Shown here piece after piece: positions 24,986 through 34,873 of a DNA stretch of 64,000 nucleotides. The stretch comes from Paenibacillus aestuarii (lineage in GTDB: Bacteria; Bacillota; Bacilli; Paenibacillales; NBRC-103111): contig NZ_JAQFVF010000023.1 in assembly GCF_027789125.1 (NCBI RefSeq), positions 1-64,000 of the forward strand. The letters are read 5' to 3'. A program made the translations under genes and the position numbers. How positions within the stretch are numbered: position 1 is the stretch's first letter; each line of letters starts with the position of its first letter. The notes under the pieces are model-generated. The model made no database searches. It saw nothing but the letters and a program-made list of their open reading frames with translations, and had not been told where the DNA came from.

Positions 24986-26647
24986 TTAAGAGGAAATTCG
25001 GATTTGAGCGGAGTCGCTAATCTCCGTCATCGTCTCCTTAGCACCGAATTGAACTTTAAGCTTGAATGGAGCATCACTTGAAACCGCAATCAGATAAGAG
25101 CCATCCTCCTGCTCAGTGGCAACAAGATCCACCGTTTTCCCCGCAAACCAGTATCGTCTGCAGCCAACAGATCCCTTGCCAGGCTCGAGCCTCCATGTCA
25201 ATTCGTTGTGAATAGCATTGCCTTTAAGGCCGATGGCATGCTCCAGCAAGTAGAGCGTCGAAGCAATGCCGGACCAGCCGACAAAATCCTTCTTATCCGC
25301 ATTACCAGAATCAATGGAATCCGGAGGATAGTTTTCCCAAATCGTTCCCGTATCTTGAAACACCTTCACGACATTATCTAGGTGATTGAGTGCAATTTCC
25401 TTGGCTAATTCGTTGTACCCGTACTTCTCCAAACCGCGAATGACCATGGTATTTGTCGGCGCCCAAACTGAACCTCTCCAATATCCGCCCCGAGGATCAT
25501 AGCCCGGTTCATCGGCTGCGCATACCGGTACACGGTGTGCACGGTTGAAGGTGTTGGGATCGTTCAGCCATTCGGTCAACTTGACAGCCTGCTCTTCGTC
25601 GGCAATTCCGGCGATCAGCGCCCAATAAGCGGCGATCGTTTTCACGGGAGCTCGCTGCCCGTCATTCTTAAGGTCATAATAAAATCCAGTTTGGGGATCC
25701 CACATCAGAATGTTGATGGCATCGGCGAATAATTTTGTATCTTGATCAAGGCGTTCGATCGTGGCGGTAAGTTGTTTCGCTTCTTCGGTTGCCCCTACTT
25801 CCATGTACTTGGCGACCAGGTATCCGCCGATTTCGATTAGATTCCGAGCGAACAGCACCATCTCACAGCTAATATCAAGTCCGCTTCCTAAATATTTGTT
25901 GCGAGGCGAGTTATCCATGCTGGCCCAATCGGTGACAAACAATCCATACTGATTATACAAATGATAACGCAGCGCATCGTAATATCGTACCAGAGGCTCC
26001 CATATAAGTTCAAGCCGATTCAGGTCCCCCGTATGCTTGAAGCTCTCCAGCTCCGCCCAAGCTGCAATCGGGTGATTTAAAGTATCCAGCCTATAATAAG
26101 GAGGGTTCTCCACCGTTCGGCCCAGATCCGGCTTATACATCACTTCAAATTCAAGATCGTTGATTTCCGCGAGCCCTCTATGCTTGTAGTGATTATGAAA
26201 AAAGGAGTGCAGCGGCTTTCGCTCGACGTTCACCCACTTTGGAAAATCTTCACCGGTTTCTCTGAAATATTGCCGAGAAATTTCTCCGTCGTCCATCTGC
26301 TTACAGTAGAAGTTATCGAGCGAACGGATGCCCGGGATATACGGGTGTGCAAGGTTACAAAACATCGTAATAAACGCTGTATCCCACAAAAAGATATTGT
26401 TGCTGAACGCCGCGTCGGTGAAATTGCTGACAAAGCCGCTTTGCGGCGTTGGTACATGTGTGTTGCGGTAAGCGATCTCCCACGTCCGCCAGTAGCAATC
26501 GATATAATCTTGACGGCTTTCAAAAATAGGTTCAGGGAGTAGGCTGCGAGCTTCCTCAAATGTCAAAAGTGACGTATCCGCATATGTCTTCTTATTGAAA
26601 AATAGTCCTCTTCTTTGCTGCTCTTGTTGAACTTGGTTATTAGTCAT
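24986..26647 (-). CDS. MGH1-like (GH63-type) glycoside hydrolase, candidate glucosylglycerate hydrolase
   Basis: A 553-aa protein with an (alpha/alpha)6-barrel of the mannosylglycerate/glucosylglycerate hydrolase class. Blocks: FLWDTAFITMFCNLAHPYIP near residue 85, HNHYKHRGLAEINDLEFE, TDWASMDNSPRN, IAAYWALIAGIA, and GGYWRGSVWAPTNTMVIRGL, the catalytic region of GH63/GH37-like enzymes. A short C-terminal beta domain follows. The start at 26647 is set by a GGGGGAG site. It is the last gene of the operon. Known relatives (Mycobacterium GgH, Thermus/Rubrobacter MGH) split glycosylglycerate into sugar and glycerate, which fits the glycerate kinase here. Confidence 0.7.
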   Translation of the reverse strand: MTNNQVQQEQQRRGLFFNKKTYADTSLLTFEEARSLLPEPIFESRQDYIDCYWRTWEIAYRNTHVPTPQSGFVSNFTDAAFSNNIFLWDTAFITMFCNLAHPYIPGIRSLDNFYCKQMDDGEISRQYFRETGEDFPKWVNVERKPLHSFFHNHYKHRGLAEINDLEFEVMYKPDLGRTVENPPYYRLDTLNHPIAAWAELESFKHTGDLNRLELIWEPLVRYYDALRYHLYNQYGLFVTDWASMDNSPRNKYLGSGLDISCEMVLFARNLIEIGGYLVAKYMEVGATEEAKQLTATIERLDQDTKLFADAINILMWDPQTGFYYDLKNDGQRAPVKTIAAYWALIAGIADEEQAVKLTEWLNDPNTFNRAHRVPVCAADEPGYDPRGGYWRGSVWAPTNTMVIRGLEKYGYNELAKEIALNHLDNVVKVFQDTGTIWENYPPDSIDSGNADKKDFVGWSGIASTLYLLEHAIGLKGNAIHNELTWRLEPGKGSVGCRRYWFAGKTVDLVATEQEDGSYLIAVSSDAPFKLKVQFGAKETMTEISDSAQIRISS

Positions 26648-26678
26648 AAGGTGATCTCCCCCCACCAATGAAAAAAGT

Positions 26679-27356
26679 TTATTGTATACAATCTAACCGG
26701 TGGATCGCTTCTGCAATCTCTTCCCCAATCAGCTCATAAGCGTAACGACTAGGATGGATATGGTCATTTTGGTCTATGAACCAAGAGATCGGAACCCCCG
26801 ATTTCACTTTCTCTTTGACGCGCTCGTAGATGTTTATACAAGGCAGATGTTCCATTTCTGCAAATTGAACCGCGGCCTCCAGGTACATCTCGCTGTAAGC
26901 AGCCCATTCCTGCCTCATGTCTTTCGCTACTTCACGATACGTTGGGACATGATCTAGGAAGTTTTCTCGATCTGGCGGGATCGTAATGAGAAAAAGCAGC
27001 TTGGCGGGCGTTGTAGCTCTCAGCACATCAAACATTCGGCGCAGCACGTCATTGTAGTTATCGATGCGATGCTTGCCATCCAAGCGATGGTTATAGGCGA
27101 ACGATTCGACTACGACCAGGTCCGGGCTAACAGCCGATAAGCATTTTTGCGACCCTGCTCCGAACGGATTCGGGAAATCGTGGGTGATCCGATAAATGCC
27201 ATACTCCGCCCGGGTACCGCTTACCCCATAGTTAAACAATTCAAAAGGCTGTTCTGGAAAGTGCTTTGCTAACGCATCTCTCAGCTCAGGCATCTCGGTT
27301 CCCCAAAAAGCCGTCATCGAATCGCCGAGACAAGCGATTTTATATTTGCGTTTCAT
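26679..27356 (-). CDS. SGNH/GDSL hydrolase
   Basis: A 225-aa cytoplasmic esterase-like protein without a signal peptide. Block I is ACLGDSMTAFWG (nucleophile Ser12), with Gly in GVSGTRAEYG and the catalytic Asp/His in IDQNDHIHPSRYAYEL. The family removes acyl groups. In this operon it may deacylate an esterified (for example acetylated) form of the imported solute. It lies between the permease and hydrolase genes with gaps of 13 and 31 bp. Confidence 0.75.
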   Translation of the reverse strand: MKRKYKIACLGDSMTAFWGTEMPELRDALAKHFPEQPFELFNYGVSGTRAEYGIYRITHDFPNPFGAGSQKCLSAVSPDLVVVESFAYNHRLDGKHRIDNYNDVLRRMFDVLRATTPAKLLFLITIPPDRENFLDHVPTYREVAKDMRQEWAAYSEMYLEAAVQFAEMEHLPCINIYERVKEKVKSGVPISWFIDQNDHIHPSRYAYELIGEEIAEAIHRLDCIQ

Positions 27357-27369
27357 GTCTGAGCCTCCT

Positions 27370-28188
27370 TTACCCTTTTACGGCCCCAGCCATCAAGCCA
27401 TTGACAAATTGCTTTTGAAGCAAAAGGAATACGGTTAGCGCCGGCACCAAGGACACGACGTTGGCAGCTAAAATTTTGGACCACGAAACGTTATCCGAAT
27501 TTTGGAGCATCATGGCGAGCTTGAGCGGCAGCGTGTAGTTCGATTCGCTCTGCAGCAGGACGAGCGGCATGGTGAACGAATTCCAGTTTTGAACGAAATC
27601 GATAATGACTAGTGTCGTAATAGCAGGACGGATCAATGGAATGATAATGCGGGTAAACGTATGGAAATCGCCTGAACCGTCGATTTTGGCCGCCTCCAGC
27701 ATTTCGTCCGGAATATCGTCGATGTACTGTTTGGTGAAAAAGATGGCAAAGACCGTAACGGAGAAAGGAATAATGAGACCGAGCAGCGAGTCAAACATAC
27801 CCAGCTTTGTAATAATGAAATACAGCGGCAGCAGAAGGACAGTCGGTGGCACGATCATCGTCGCGATCAAACCTGAGAACAGCACATTTCTTCCTAAAAA
27901 CCGCTTTTTGGAAAATGCATACCCGGCCATGCTCGAGAACAGCACCGTAAGGGCAACGGTAGGAACCGCTACTAAAAACGAATTTGTAAACGTTATACCG
28001 ATTTTGAGCTTGTTCCATATATCAGGGTAGTTCTGCCAAACCAACGTTTCAGGGAAGAAGGTTGGTGGAAATCTTGTAATTTCCGCATCTCCTTTAAAAC
28101 TGGATACCAGCACCCAATAGATCGGAATCAGGAATACAATGCCAATAGCCCAAAGAACAATTGTGGGCAGTAAGCTCTTATTTTTCAT
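27370..28188 (-). CDS. Carbohydrate ABC permease, MalG type
   Basis: A 272-aa inner-membrane permease with six helices and the EAA-type loop (MLEAAKIDGSGDFHTFTRII-PLI). The N-terminus LPTIVLWAIGIVFLIPIYWV is typical for MalG/LacG-like proteins. It works with the gene at 28201 and the binding protein at 29161. No ATPase gene lies in the locus, so a shared MsmX-type ATPase elsewhere must drive it. Confidence 0.88.
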   Translation of the reverse strand: MKNKSLLPTIVLWAIGIVFLIPIYWVLVSSFKGDAEITRFPPTFFPETLVWQNYPDIWNKLKIGITFTNSFLVAVPTVALTVLFSSMAGYAFSKKRFLGRNVLFSGLIATMIVPPTVLLLPLYFIITKLGMFDSLLGLIIPFSVTVFAIFFTKQYIDDIPDEMLEAAKIDGSGDFHTFTRIIIPLIRPAITTLVIIDFVQNWNSFTMPLVLLQSESNYTLPLKLAMMLQNSDNVSWSKILAANVVSLVPALTVFLLLQKQFVNGLMAGAVKG

Positions 28189-28200
28189 TTTACTGACCCC

Positions 28201-29103
28201 CTAGCTTAATCTTCGATCAACAAATTTCCGCTGAATAATCGTGATCCCTACGACAAAGATGAACAATAAGTAAGACATCGCTGCAGCAGGACCAAACTCA
28301 TAATATCTGAAGGCTCGATTATAGATAAGGAATGGAACCGTAATCGTCGAATCCCCAGGACCGCCGCCTGTCATGATAAAGATTTCCTGAAATACATTGA
28401 GCGAATGAATCAAGAGCAAAATCAATATTACTAACGATATTCGACCTAGCATGGGCCAGGTGATATACCGGAATTTTTGCAATTTGTTAGCACCTTCTAC
28501 ATCAGCTACTTCATATAGATCCTTCGGGATGTTCTGCAAACCTGACAAATAAATTAGCATGTAGTACCCGATATTTCGCCAGCAAGACATGAGCACGATA
28601 ACCGGCATCGCCCAGACCGCATTGGCCAGCCAGTTGGGCCCATTCATTCCGAACTTTTGCAGTAATGCATTGATCAGTCCCTTGTCCCCATTGAATAAGA
28701 ACATGAAGATCAAGCTACCGCTGACAATCGAAATAATGTAGGGGATAAAAAAAATGGATCTAACAAAATTTACGCCTTTCAGCTTTTGGTTCACAAGTAC
28801 AGCCAAAAAGACGGAGCCAACCAAGGAAAGCGGGATATAAAGTAAACCAAAATAGGTGGTATTAAAAACCGCTTTGAAGAACAACGGATTATGAAGTGCC
28901 GCTGAATAATTGTCAAAGCCAACGAAGGAACCGGGGATTTGGAATAGTCCGGCGGTTTTAAGCGTGATCGGCTTTATATCCTTAAAGCTGACAATGATGG
29001 ACCAAATGATGGGATAAATTAAAAAGAGACCTAAAACGATGAGCGAGGGTAATAAAAATAGATAGGCGTTAAGGTCCCCAAGCTTACTTTTTAAAGCCTT
29101 CAT
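28201..29103 (-). CDS. Carbohydrate ABC permease, MalF type
   Basis: A 300-aa permease with six helices and the EAA loop (DLYEVADVEGANKLQKFRYI then TWPML). It shares the late motif IMTGGGPGDSTITVPFLIYN with sugar permeases of the CUT1 family. Twelve bases separate it from the next permease gene. Confidence 0.88.
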   Translation of the reverse strand: MKALKSKLGDLNAYLFLLPSLIVLGLFLIYPIIWSIIVSFKDIKPITLKTAGLFQIPGSFVGFDNYSAALHNPLFFKAVFNTTYFGLLYIPLSLVGSVFLAVLVNQKLKGVNFVRSIFFIPYIISIVSGSLIFMFLFNGDKGLINALLQKFGMNGPNWLANAVWAMPVIVLMSCWRNIGYYMLIYLSGLQNIPKDLYEVADVEGANKLQKFRYITWPMLGRISLVILILLLIHSLNVFQEIFIMTGGGPGDSTITVPFLIYNRAFRYYEFGPAAAMSYLLFIFVVGITIIQRKFVDRRLS

Positions 29104-29160
29104 GGTAGCTCCCCCTTACGAAATAAGGAGCACCCGGGCCTACAGGTGCTCCCCTCTTGT

Positions 29161-30519
29161 TTACTTGGAATTTTTAATGATTGCATTGCCTTTCTCTTGT
29201 ACCATTTTCAAAGCATCCGCTGAAGAAATTTTTCCAGACACGGCCTGATTTAATGCACTCGTGTAAACTTCGTCACTAATTTGAGCCCATTGCGGAATCG
29301 GGAACAAGGTCATTGGATACTCTATACCCTTCATAAACACTTTGAATTCAGGATGATCATTATAAAATTTAGTGTCCTCCATATCTTTACGAATCGGCAT
29401 ACGATATGGATAGTATTTCCCGTCGTCTCCCTTTTCACCATTCATTACCATTTCTTGTCCCTGCTTGGAGCACAAGAACTTGATCAGCTTTTCAGAAGCG
29501 GCCAGCTTGTCGCCCGTTACTCCGGTAGGAACGGACAGGAGGTATGTGGTCACCTCCGTGGCTTTGCCAGCCGGCCCGGTTGGAACTTCGAATACCCCAC
29601 CCTCAAATTTGCCGTTCGTTTTCCAAGCGGTTCCCACGCCCCATGGGCCGGATAATTCCATCGCTACGACTTGATTTGCAAAGTCAGTCTGAATAGCTCC
29701 CCCATCTTTCGTCAATGAATCTGGAGGAGATGTTTCTTTCAGCAGCTTCGTATAAAAATCCAGCGCCTTAATCCCTTCTGGGGAATTGATAGCCACTTCT
29801 GACTGCCCATTGTTTTGCGTGACTAGCTTGGCACCGGCCTGACCTGCAAACAAATCATACATCCATGCCAGGTCGCCGCTTTGCTTACCAGCTAATCCGA
29901 TCCCGAATTGATCCGGCTTCCCGTCCCCGTTCGTATCTACCGTCAATTTTTTGGCAACCGCGTAAAATTCATCCCACGTTTTAGGCGTATCTTTAATTCC
30001 GGCTTTTTCAAATAAGGTTTTGTTGTAAATGACTTCGATCGTGTGACCAAGCCAAGGCATCCCCATCAGCTTGCCATTATCTTCAGCCAAAGTCCAAATT
30101 TGCGGCATATAGTTCGTTTTTTCAGCGCCAAAGTCCTTCATCAAATCCACGAACGCTCCTTGGGCCGCTAGCGGCTTGGCGTCGCCGTAAGAAATTTGAA
30201 GTACTTCAGGCGATTTTCCGCTTAAGATTTGGGTAAGAAGCTTTTGTCCGGTTTGTACGCCTCCGAGCAAGTTGACCTTTACATTCGGATTTTCTTTCTG
30301 GAACTGGTCGATCATTTCTTGGATCGCTTTGCCTCGGCCTGAGTCACTTGCCCATGCAATCTGCATGCTGATTTCCGTTACCTTGCCGTTGCTTTGTGCG
30401 GCATCTTTAGCTGGTGTAGTCGATCCTGCAGCAGGTGCATTGTCTGTCGCTGCGCCTCCGCAAGCCGACATGATCCCCATAAGTCCCACCATTGAAGCTA
30501 ACCCTAACTTTTTAATCAT
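29161..30519 (-). CDS. Sugar ABC substrate-binding lipoprotein (CUT1 family)
   Basis: A 452-aa lipoprotein: signal peptide, lipobox SAC (Cys20), then a type I extracellular solute-binding fold with [39 protein letters not shown] and [16 protein letters not shown]. The start is the ATG at 30519 with GGAGG ten bases upstream; the longer frame to 30537 would translate the ribosome-binding site itself. It overlaps the glycosyltransferase stop codon by eight bases. The likely ligand, from context, is a glycosylglycerate or its oligomer. Confidence 0.87.
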   Translation of the reverse strand: MIKKLGLASMVGLMGIMSACGGAATDNAPAAGSTTPAKDAAQSNGKVTEISMQIAWASDSGRGKAIQEMIDQFQKENPNVKVNLLGGVQTGQKLLTQILSGKSPEVLQISYGDAKPLAAQGAFVDLMKDFGAEKTNYMPQIWTLAEDNGKLMGMPWLGHTIEVIYNKTLFEKAGIKDTPKTWDEFYAVAKKLTVDTNGDGKPDQFGIGLAGKQSGDLAWMYDLFAGQAGAKLVTQNNGQSEVAINSPEGIKALDFYTKLLKETSPPDSLTKDGGAIQTDFANQVVAMELSGPWGVGTAWKTNGKFEGGVFEVPTGPAGKATEVTTYLLSVPTGVTGDKLAASEKLIKFLCSKQGQEMVMNGEKGDDGKYYPYRMPIRKDMEDTKFYNDHPEFKVFMKGIEYPMTLFPIPQWAQISDEVYTSALNQAVSGKISSADALKMVQEKGNAIIKNSK

Positions 30520-31876
30520 TTTTTTCGACCTCCTCAATTAATGGCTTTAATAGCTGATGAAGCGAGTCAAACGAAAAACTAGTTTTTCCAATTTGGAAAT
30601 TATGCTGTACAGTACGCATGTACTGATTGGCACCTGCAAGAAGCTCTGCCATCTGCTGAGCGGCAGCTTCAACGATTGGCGAGTCTACACTTGCCAGTCC
30701 ATCTTCCATCCATCGATGGCTGCTCCCAAGGGAGACAAAATGGAATCCGTAATTTCGTATGTCCTCTTTGTATACGGGGTATTCATAAATCAATAGTGGT
30801 TTTCGGGCATAAACCGCTTCAAGCAGTTGATTCCCCCAGCCTTCGACTACACTTGGAAACGTGACGAAATCAGAAATGACGTAGGCGTCCCAAAGCGAAT
30901 ATTTCTTACCCCCATCGGAGTAGGTCCTGGAGTGGCTAATTTTGGAGCTAATATACCTCATATCGATTCCAAGATGTTCGGCTTTGATCCGTAACTTCTC
31001 GGTATATTCGTAACTGGATTCAGGCATGCCCGCCAAAACATAGACGACTCGACTTCTCTCGGATAACTGCTTCCCGTTATATAGAGTTGCCTTACGGCGT
31101 TTAAGCGCTTCGACCCTCAACTGTAGCTGAGCCACGACATCGATTCCGAGCTCGATCGTTTTGCGTTCTGTAACCCGGGTTGCTTGCAAAATAACAATGT
31201 CATCCTCATTCACACCAATATCCTGACGTAAAGTTGCGTTATAGGAATCGCCTGTCCAAGACTCACCGTCAAAATCGAACACATTTGGTATAACGACAGC
31301 ATTCAGATGACGGCGTTCCTTTAATTCCTTCTGATAAAGACTGTTCGAAACGATATGAACTACATTGGACAAATCCGGCGGAAAAAAACGTTCTAACCAG
31401 TCGTTAACAATGCTACAGGTAGGCCGCGAATAATTATCGCGCTGCCAAAAAAAATTGTTATGAAATGCTGCGCAAGGAATGCCGGTTTTCTCCAAAGCCG
31501 TTGTGAGAGCGATCCCAGCCGGTAAGCTCCAGCCTAACGACAACAAATTGAAGGCGATGAGCAATTCGATTTGTTCCATTTCGATAAAATCGATCAATTG
31601 GTCTTCCATTCGTTTAGCAAAAAACATGACGTCGTCCGCAAATTCCTGCTCGGATTCGTAGTCTATTTGTTTATCGAATGCATTAAAAGTAAACTTCTCA
31701 TTCATCGGGTGCTTGTAATGAAGCTCAGGGATGACATGAGCGCTTGCTTGTCCTTCACTTCCAGCTAGAAACAGGACTTGATGGCCCATGCGGATCAGAG
31801 CCTCTCTCCACTTTTCCATTTCCAAGGAAACGCCATCTGTTTCTCCAACTCTGAAGTGGGCGAGCGCGATGTTCAA
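30512..31876 (-). CDS. GT4-like glycosyltransferase inside the catabolic operon
   Basis: A 454-aa retaining GT-B glycosyltransferase. The N-terminal domain begins [20 protein letters not shown] and contains [11 protein letters not shown]; the C-terminal nucleotide-sugar domain has [19 protein letters not shown] and [18 protein letters not shown] with the E-x7-E pattern of GT4. It is placed between glycerate kinase and the ABC binding protein, with overlaps on both sides (ATGA to glycerate kinase). Relatives make alpha-glycosides of glycerate-type solutes (for example mannosylglucosylglycerate synthase), but similarity was judged from memory only. Confidence 0.7.
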   Translation of the reverse strand: MNIALAHFRVGETDGVSLEMEKWREALIRMGHQVLFLAGSEGQASAHVIPELHYKHPMNEKFTFNAFDKQIDYESEQEFADDVMFFAKRMEDQLIDFIEMEQIELLIAFNLLSLGWSLPAGIALTTALEKTGIPCAAFHNNFFWQRDNYSRPTCSIVNDWLERFFPPDLSNVVHIVSNSLYQKELKERRHLNAVVIPNVFDFDGESWTGDSYNATLRQDIGVNEDDIVILQATRVTERKTIELGIDVVAQLQLRVEALKRRKATLYNGKQLSERSRVVYVLAGMPESSYEYTEKLRIKAEHLGIDMRYISSKISHSRTYSDGGKKYSLWDAYVISDFVTFPSVVEGWGNQLLEAVYARKPLLIYEYPVYKEDIRNYGFHFVSLGSSHRWMEDGLASVDSPIVEAAAQQMAELLAGANQYMRTVQHNFQIGKTSFSFDSLHQLLKPLIEEVEKND

Positions 31877-33036
31877 AGTTTCACCCCTCTCGCGGTGAGA
31901 TGCCCTGCGAGGCGCATCGTTTCAAAGAAACGGATGACGGCCTGCTTAAGCAGCACCTCTCCTTGATCCATGGATTCGTCCAGCGCCATAATCTTATCGA
32001 CGATGGGGACGACTGCATGAACACCCTCCTGGCGGATCGACTGCTCGGTACCCTCGAATCGTCCAGTAAAGACTACAACCGGGACATCATGCTGCTTGGC
32101 TAATCTTGAAATACCGATGGGCGCTTTACCATACATGGACTGGCCGTCAAACTTCCCTTCGCCTGTAATGACCAGATCAGCAGCTGCTATCTGTTGTTCC
32201 AAGCCGCTCAGCTGGGCAATCAGCTCAAAGCCGCTCATGAGGCTCAGATTCGGGAAGAAGGATTGCAGCGCAAATCCGAGTCCGCCCGCAGCACCAGCGC
32301 CGGGACTTGTCCGCATGTCTTGCCCGGACTCTTGAACCACAAGTTCAGCAATACGGCTCATTTGTCGCTCGAAGTTGTCGGTTTCGTCTGGCTTCAAGCC
32401 TTTTTGCGGCCCGAAAATGTGAACGGCCCCTTCCGATCCAAGCAAAGGATTCTTCACATCGGAAGCGATGATTAGCTCGATTTGGCTGAGCCGTGGATCC
32501 AAAGGACTGGCGTCCATGCTAGCGATGGCCCCTAGCTCAATAACCCCGCCGTTCAGTCCCTTTCCATCTCGATCGAAGCATTGCAAGCCTAATGCCTGTA
32601 AGCATCCCAGCCCCGCATCGATGGTTGCGCTACCGCCTAAACCGATGATGATTCTCTTTGCACCGCGATCAAGGGCCAAGCGAATGAGCTGTCCCGTCCC
32701 GAATGTCGAAAGCCCATCCGGCTTGCGCTCAGCTTCTTTCAGAAGGGTGAGCCCTGAGGCAGCCGCTGTCTCGATGACCGCCGTCCGCTCTTTTTCGATC
32801 CAGCAATAGCTGGCGAGGATGTCCCGATTACCAGGATCTTTCACCTCATGCCAAATCATTTCGCCTCCAGCAATCATCCGGTACGTTTCTGCTGTACCTT
32901 CACCTCCGTCTGCCATCGGGATCATGACGGTTTGTGCTGTAGGAAATACGGCGAGTATGCCTGCTTCGATTTGTTCGGCTGCGCTCATCGTAGACATGGA
33001 CCCTTTAAAGGAATCCGGAGAAATGACAACTTTCAC
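31873..33036 (-). CDS. Glycerate kinase (GlxK/GarK type)
   Basis: A 387-aa kinase phosphorylating D-glycerate. The family starts with VVISPDSFKGSMSTMSAAEQ and carries IPMADGGEGT, IIGLGGSATIDAGLG, SPGAGAAGGLGFALQ and VITGEGKFDGQSMYGKAP, all present. Enzymes of this class usually give 2-phosphoglycerate. Its start overlaps the stop of the phosphorylase gene (ATGA), so the two are translationally coupled: glycerate freed by the phosphorylase is phosphorylated at once. Confidence 0.9.
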   Translation of the reverse strand: MKVVISPDSFKGSMSTMSAAEQIEAGILAVFPTAQTVMIPMADGGEGTAETYRMIAGGEMIWHEVKDPGNRDILASYCWIEKERTAVIETAAASGLTLLKEAERKPDGLSTFGTGQLIRLALDRGAKRIIIGLGGSATIDAGLGCLQALGLQCFDRDGKGLNGGVIELGAIASMDASPLDPRLSQIELIIASDVKNPLLGSEGAVHIFGPQKGLKPDETDNFERQMSRIAELVVQESGQDMRTSPGAGAAGGLGFALQSFFPNLSLMSGFELIAQLSGLEQQIAAADLVITGEGKFDGQSMYGKAPIGISRLAKQHDVPVVVFTGRFEGTEQSIRQEGVHAVVPIVDKIMALDESMDQGEVLLKQAVIRFFETMRLAGHLTARGVKL

Positions 33037-34772
33037 TTTTCATTCTCCCCTTTTAGCCGTTTGATCCACATCACTTGGTAAGGCTCAAGGTGGAGCTGAA
33101 GAACGTCCTCGATCTCCAAGGTTTGGCCAGAGATCAAGTCTACCACGCGATCTCCATACGCCCAGCTCGTCTGAAGAGGGACTTGTATCAGATCATTAGT
33201 GATGTTCACGACAACCAGTACCTCCTCACCCTGAGATGACGTACGAACCAAGGTGAATAGCCGGTCGTCGCATTTCAGGACACGTTGTGATGCATTGGGA
33301 TGGAAGCAAGGCTCAGCTGATCTTGCCTCGATAAGCTTACGGAGGGAGTGGAATACTTGCTCCCGCAGCGAACCCTTCGTCCCCAGTTCAAGCTGCACCT
33401 GATCGTACTGCAACTGTTCTCTGTTAATGGAACGGTATCGGCCGGTTTTCTTTACACCCTCCAGATCGTTTTGAGATCCGAGCAGGCTATGAACGTAAAT
33501 GGCCGGCATTCCCATAAACGATAGGAGAATGGCATGTGCGGCGTTAAATCGCTTGACCTTCAGTTGGTCCGCTTCCTCAGGGTGTGATAACGCATTCAAA
33601 TAGTTGATATTTAATTCATAAGGGCTTTTCGTCCCGTCACCGTTGTCCTTGTAGGAAATGAATCCACCATGCTCCTGCACCTTTAACGCCATTGCATTCA
33701 CTTCATCCTTCGTCAAAATGCCTTCGACTGGGCGGACACCTATACCGTCGTGTGACGAAAGGAAATTGAAGAAAGCACTCTCTTGTGTCGTCGGTTCAAG
33801 CGAATCGGCCCATTCTAGAAGCTTGCGGCTATTTCCCGTTTGCAGTGTATGCAATGTGAGCGGCGGAAGCGGAAATTGATATACCATATGAGCTTCGTTG
33901 GAGCCATTCCCAAAATAGCTGATATTATCCTTATGAGGAACATTGGTCTCTGTAATAATCACCGTTTCCGGCGCCGCAGCCTCCATCACTTCTCGGATCA
34001 CTTGGACAATCGCATGAGTTTCTTCCAAATGCATACACGTCGTTCCAAGCTCTTTCCACATAAACCCAATCGCATCCAAACGAATGTACCGAGCTCCGCG
34101 CGCAATATACATGAGAAGGATTTCCAAAATTTCTAAAAGCACCTTCTCATTGGCAAAGTTCAAATCAATTTGATCATCACTGAACGTTGTCCATATGCTC
34201 TTCTCACCCCTAGACGTCTGAAACTTGGTCAGCAGAGGTAAAGCACGCGGGCGGGTAACGCTGCTATAGTCAACGTTCGGATCGGCTTCGACAAAGTAAT
34301 CAGCAAACTTTTCATCACCCGACAAATACCGTTGAAACCAGTCGCTATGCTGTGAAATATGATTGATGACGCCGTCAAACATCAACTCAAAGTCGCGTGA
34401 CAGCTCGGTGACATCGTCCCAATCCCCCAATTCCGGGTTGACCTCTCGATAATCAATGACTGAAAAGCCATCGTCGGAGGAATAAGGATAGAATGGCAGG
34501 ATATGAACCGATGACAGCATGTCCTTGCAATTGTTTAATAAGAACTTTCTAAGCGTTTGAAGCGGCTTTTCGCCTTCGCTGAGAATCGAATCACCGTAGG
34601 TGATCAGCATGATGTCCTTTTCTGATACCCAGCGTTTACGATCTGCCTTCGATGCTTCCGAATATGTGACCAGCAGTCGATTAATTTCTAGAAATAGAGT
34701 CGCGGCCTTCTCTGTTCCGTATATAAAATTAAGCTTCATTAATAATGTATCGCTAGATTTCTGAATTGCCAT
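33033..34772 (-). CDS. GH13_18 phosphorylase, candidate glucosylglycerate phosphorylase
   Basis: A 579-aa enzyme of the sucrose-phosphorylase subfamily. Landmarks: LITYGDSI, HILPFYPYSSDDGFSVIDYR, the nucleophile Asp in YIRLDAIGFMWKE, the acid/base Glu in VIITETNVPH and the third carboxylate in FLSSHDGIG. E. coli YcjM and Meiothermus members release glucose-1-phosphate and D-glycerate from glucosylglycerate; others act on sucrose or glucosylglycerol. The coupled glycerate kinase favours glucosylglycerate. The start is ATG at 34772 after AGGTGG; longer readings to 34853 are less likely. Confidence 0.8.
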   Translation of the reverse strand: MAIQKSSDTLLMKLNFIYGTEKAATLFLEINRLLVTYSEASKADRKRWVSEKDIMLITYGDSILSEGEKPLQTLRKFLLNNCKDMLSSVHILPFYPYSSDDGFSVIDYREVNPELGDWDDVTELSRDFELMFDGVINHISQHSDWFQRYLSGDEKFADYFVEADPNVDYSSVTRPRALPLLTKFQTSRGEKSIWTTFSDDQIDLNFANEKVLLEILEILLMYIARGARYIRLDAIGFMWKELGTTCMHLEETHAIVQVIREVMEAAAPETVIITETNVPHKDNISYFGNGSNEAHMVYQFPLPPLTLHTLQTGNSRKLLEWADSLEPTTQESAFFNFLSSHDGIGVRPVEGILTKDEVNAMALKVQEHGGFISYKDNGDGTKSPYELNINYLNALSHPEEADQLKVKRFNAAHAILLSFMGMPAIYVHSLLGSQNDLEGVKKTGRYRSINREQLQYDQVQLELGTKGSLREQVFHSLRKLIEARSAEPCFHPNASQRVLKCDDRLFTLVRTSSQGEEVLVVVNITNDLIQVPLQTSWAYGDRVVDLISGQTLEIEDVLQLHLEPYQVMWIKRLKGENEK

Positions 34773-34809
34773 AGCTGTCAAAACCACCTTTATCATTTGT
34801 TGTGCATCA

Positions 34810-34840
34810 AGCGTAACAGGTTTTGAAAGCGTATAACATG
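34810..34840 (-). promoter_or_regulatory. Imperfect cre-like element before the phosphorylase gene
   Basis: On the minus strand TGTTATACGCTTTCAA resembles a CcpA cre site with one or two mismatches. It lies about 50-65 bp before the phosphorylase start. Confidence 0.3.
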
Positions 34841-34873
34841 GTACGGATACCAATCCTGAACCTTAGATAGTTA

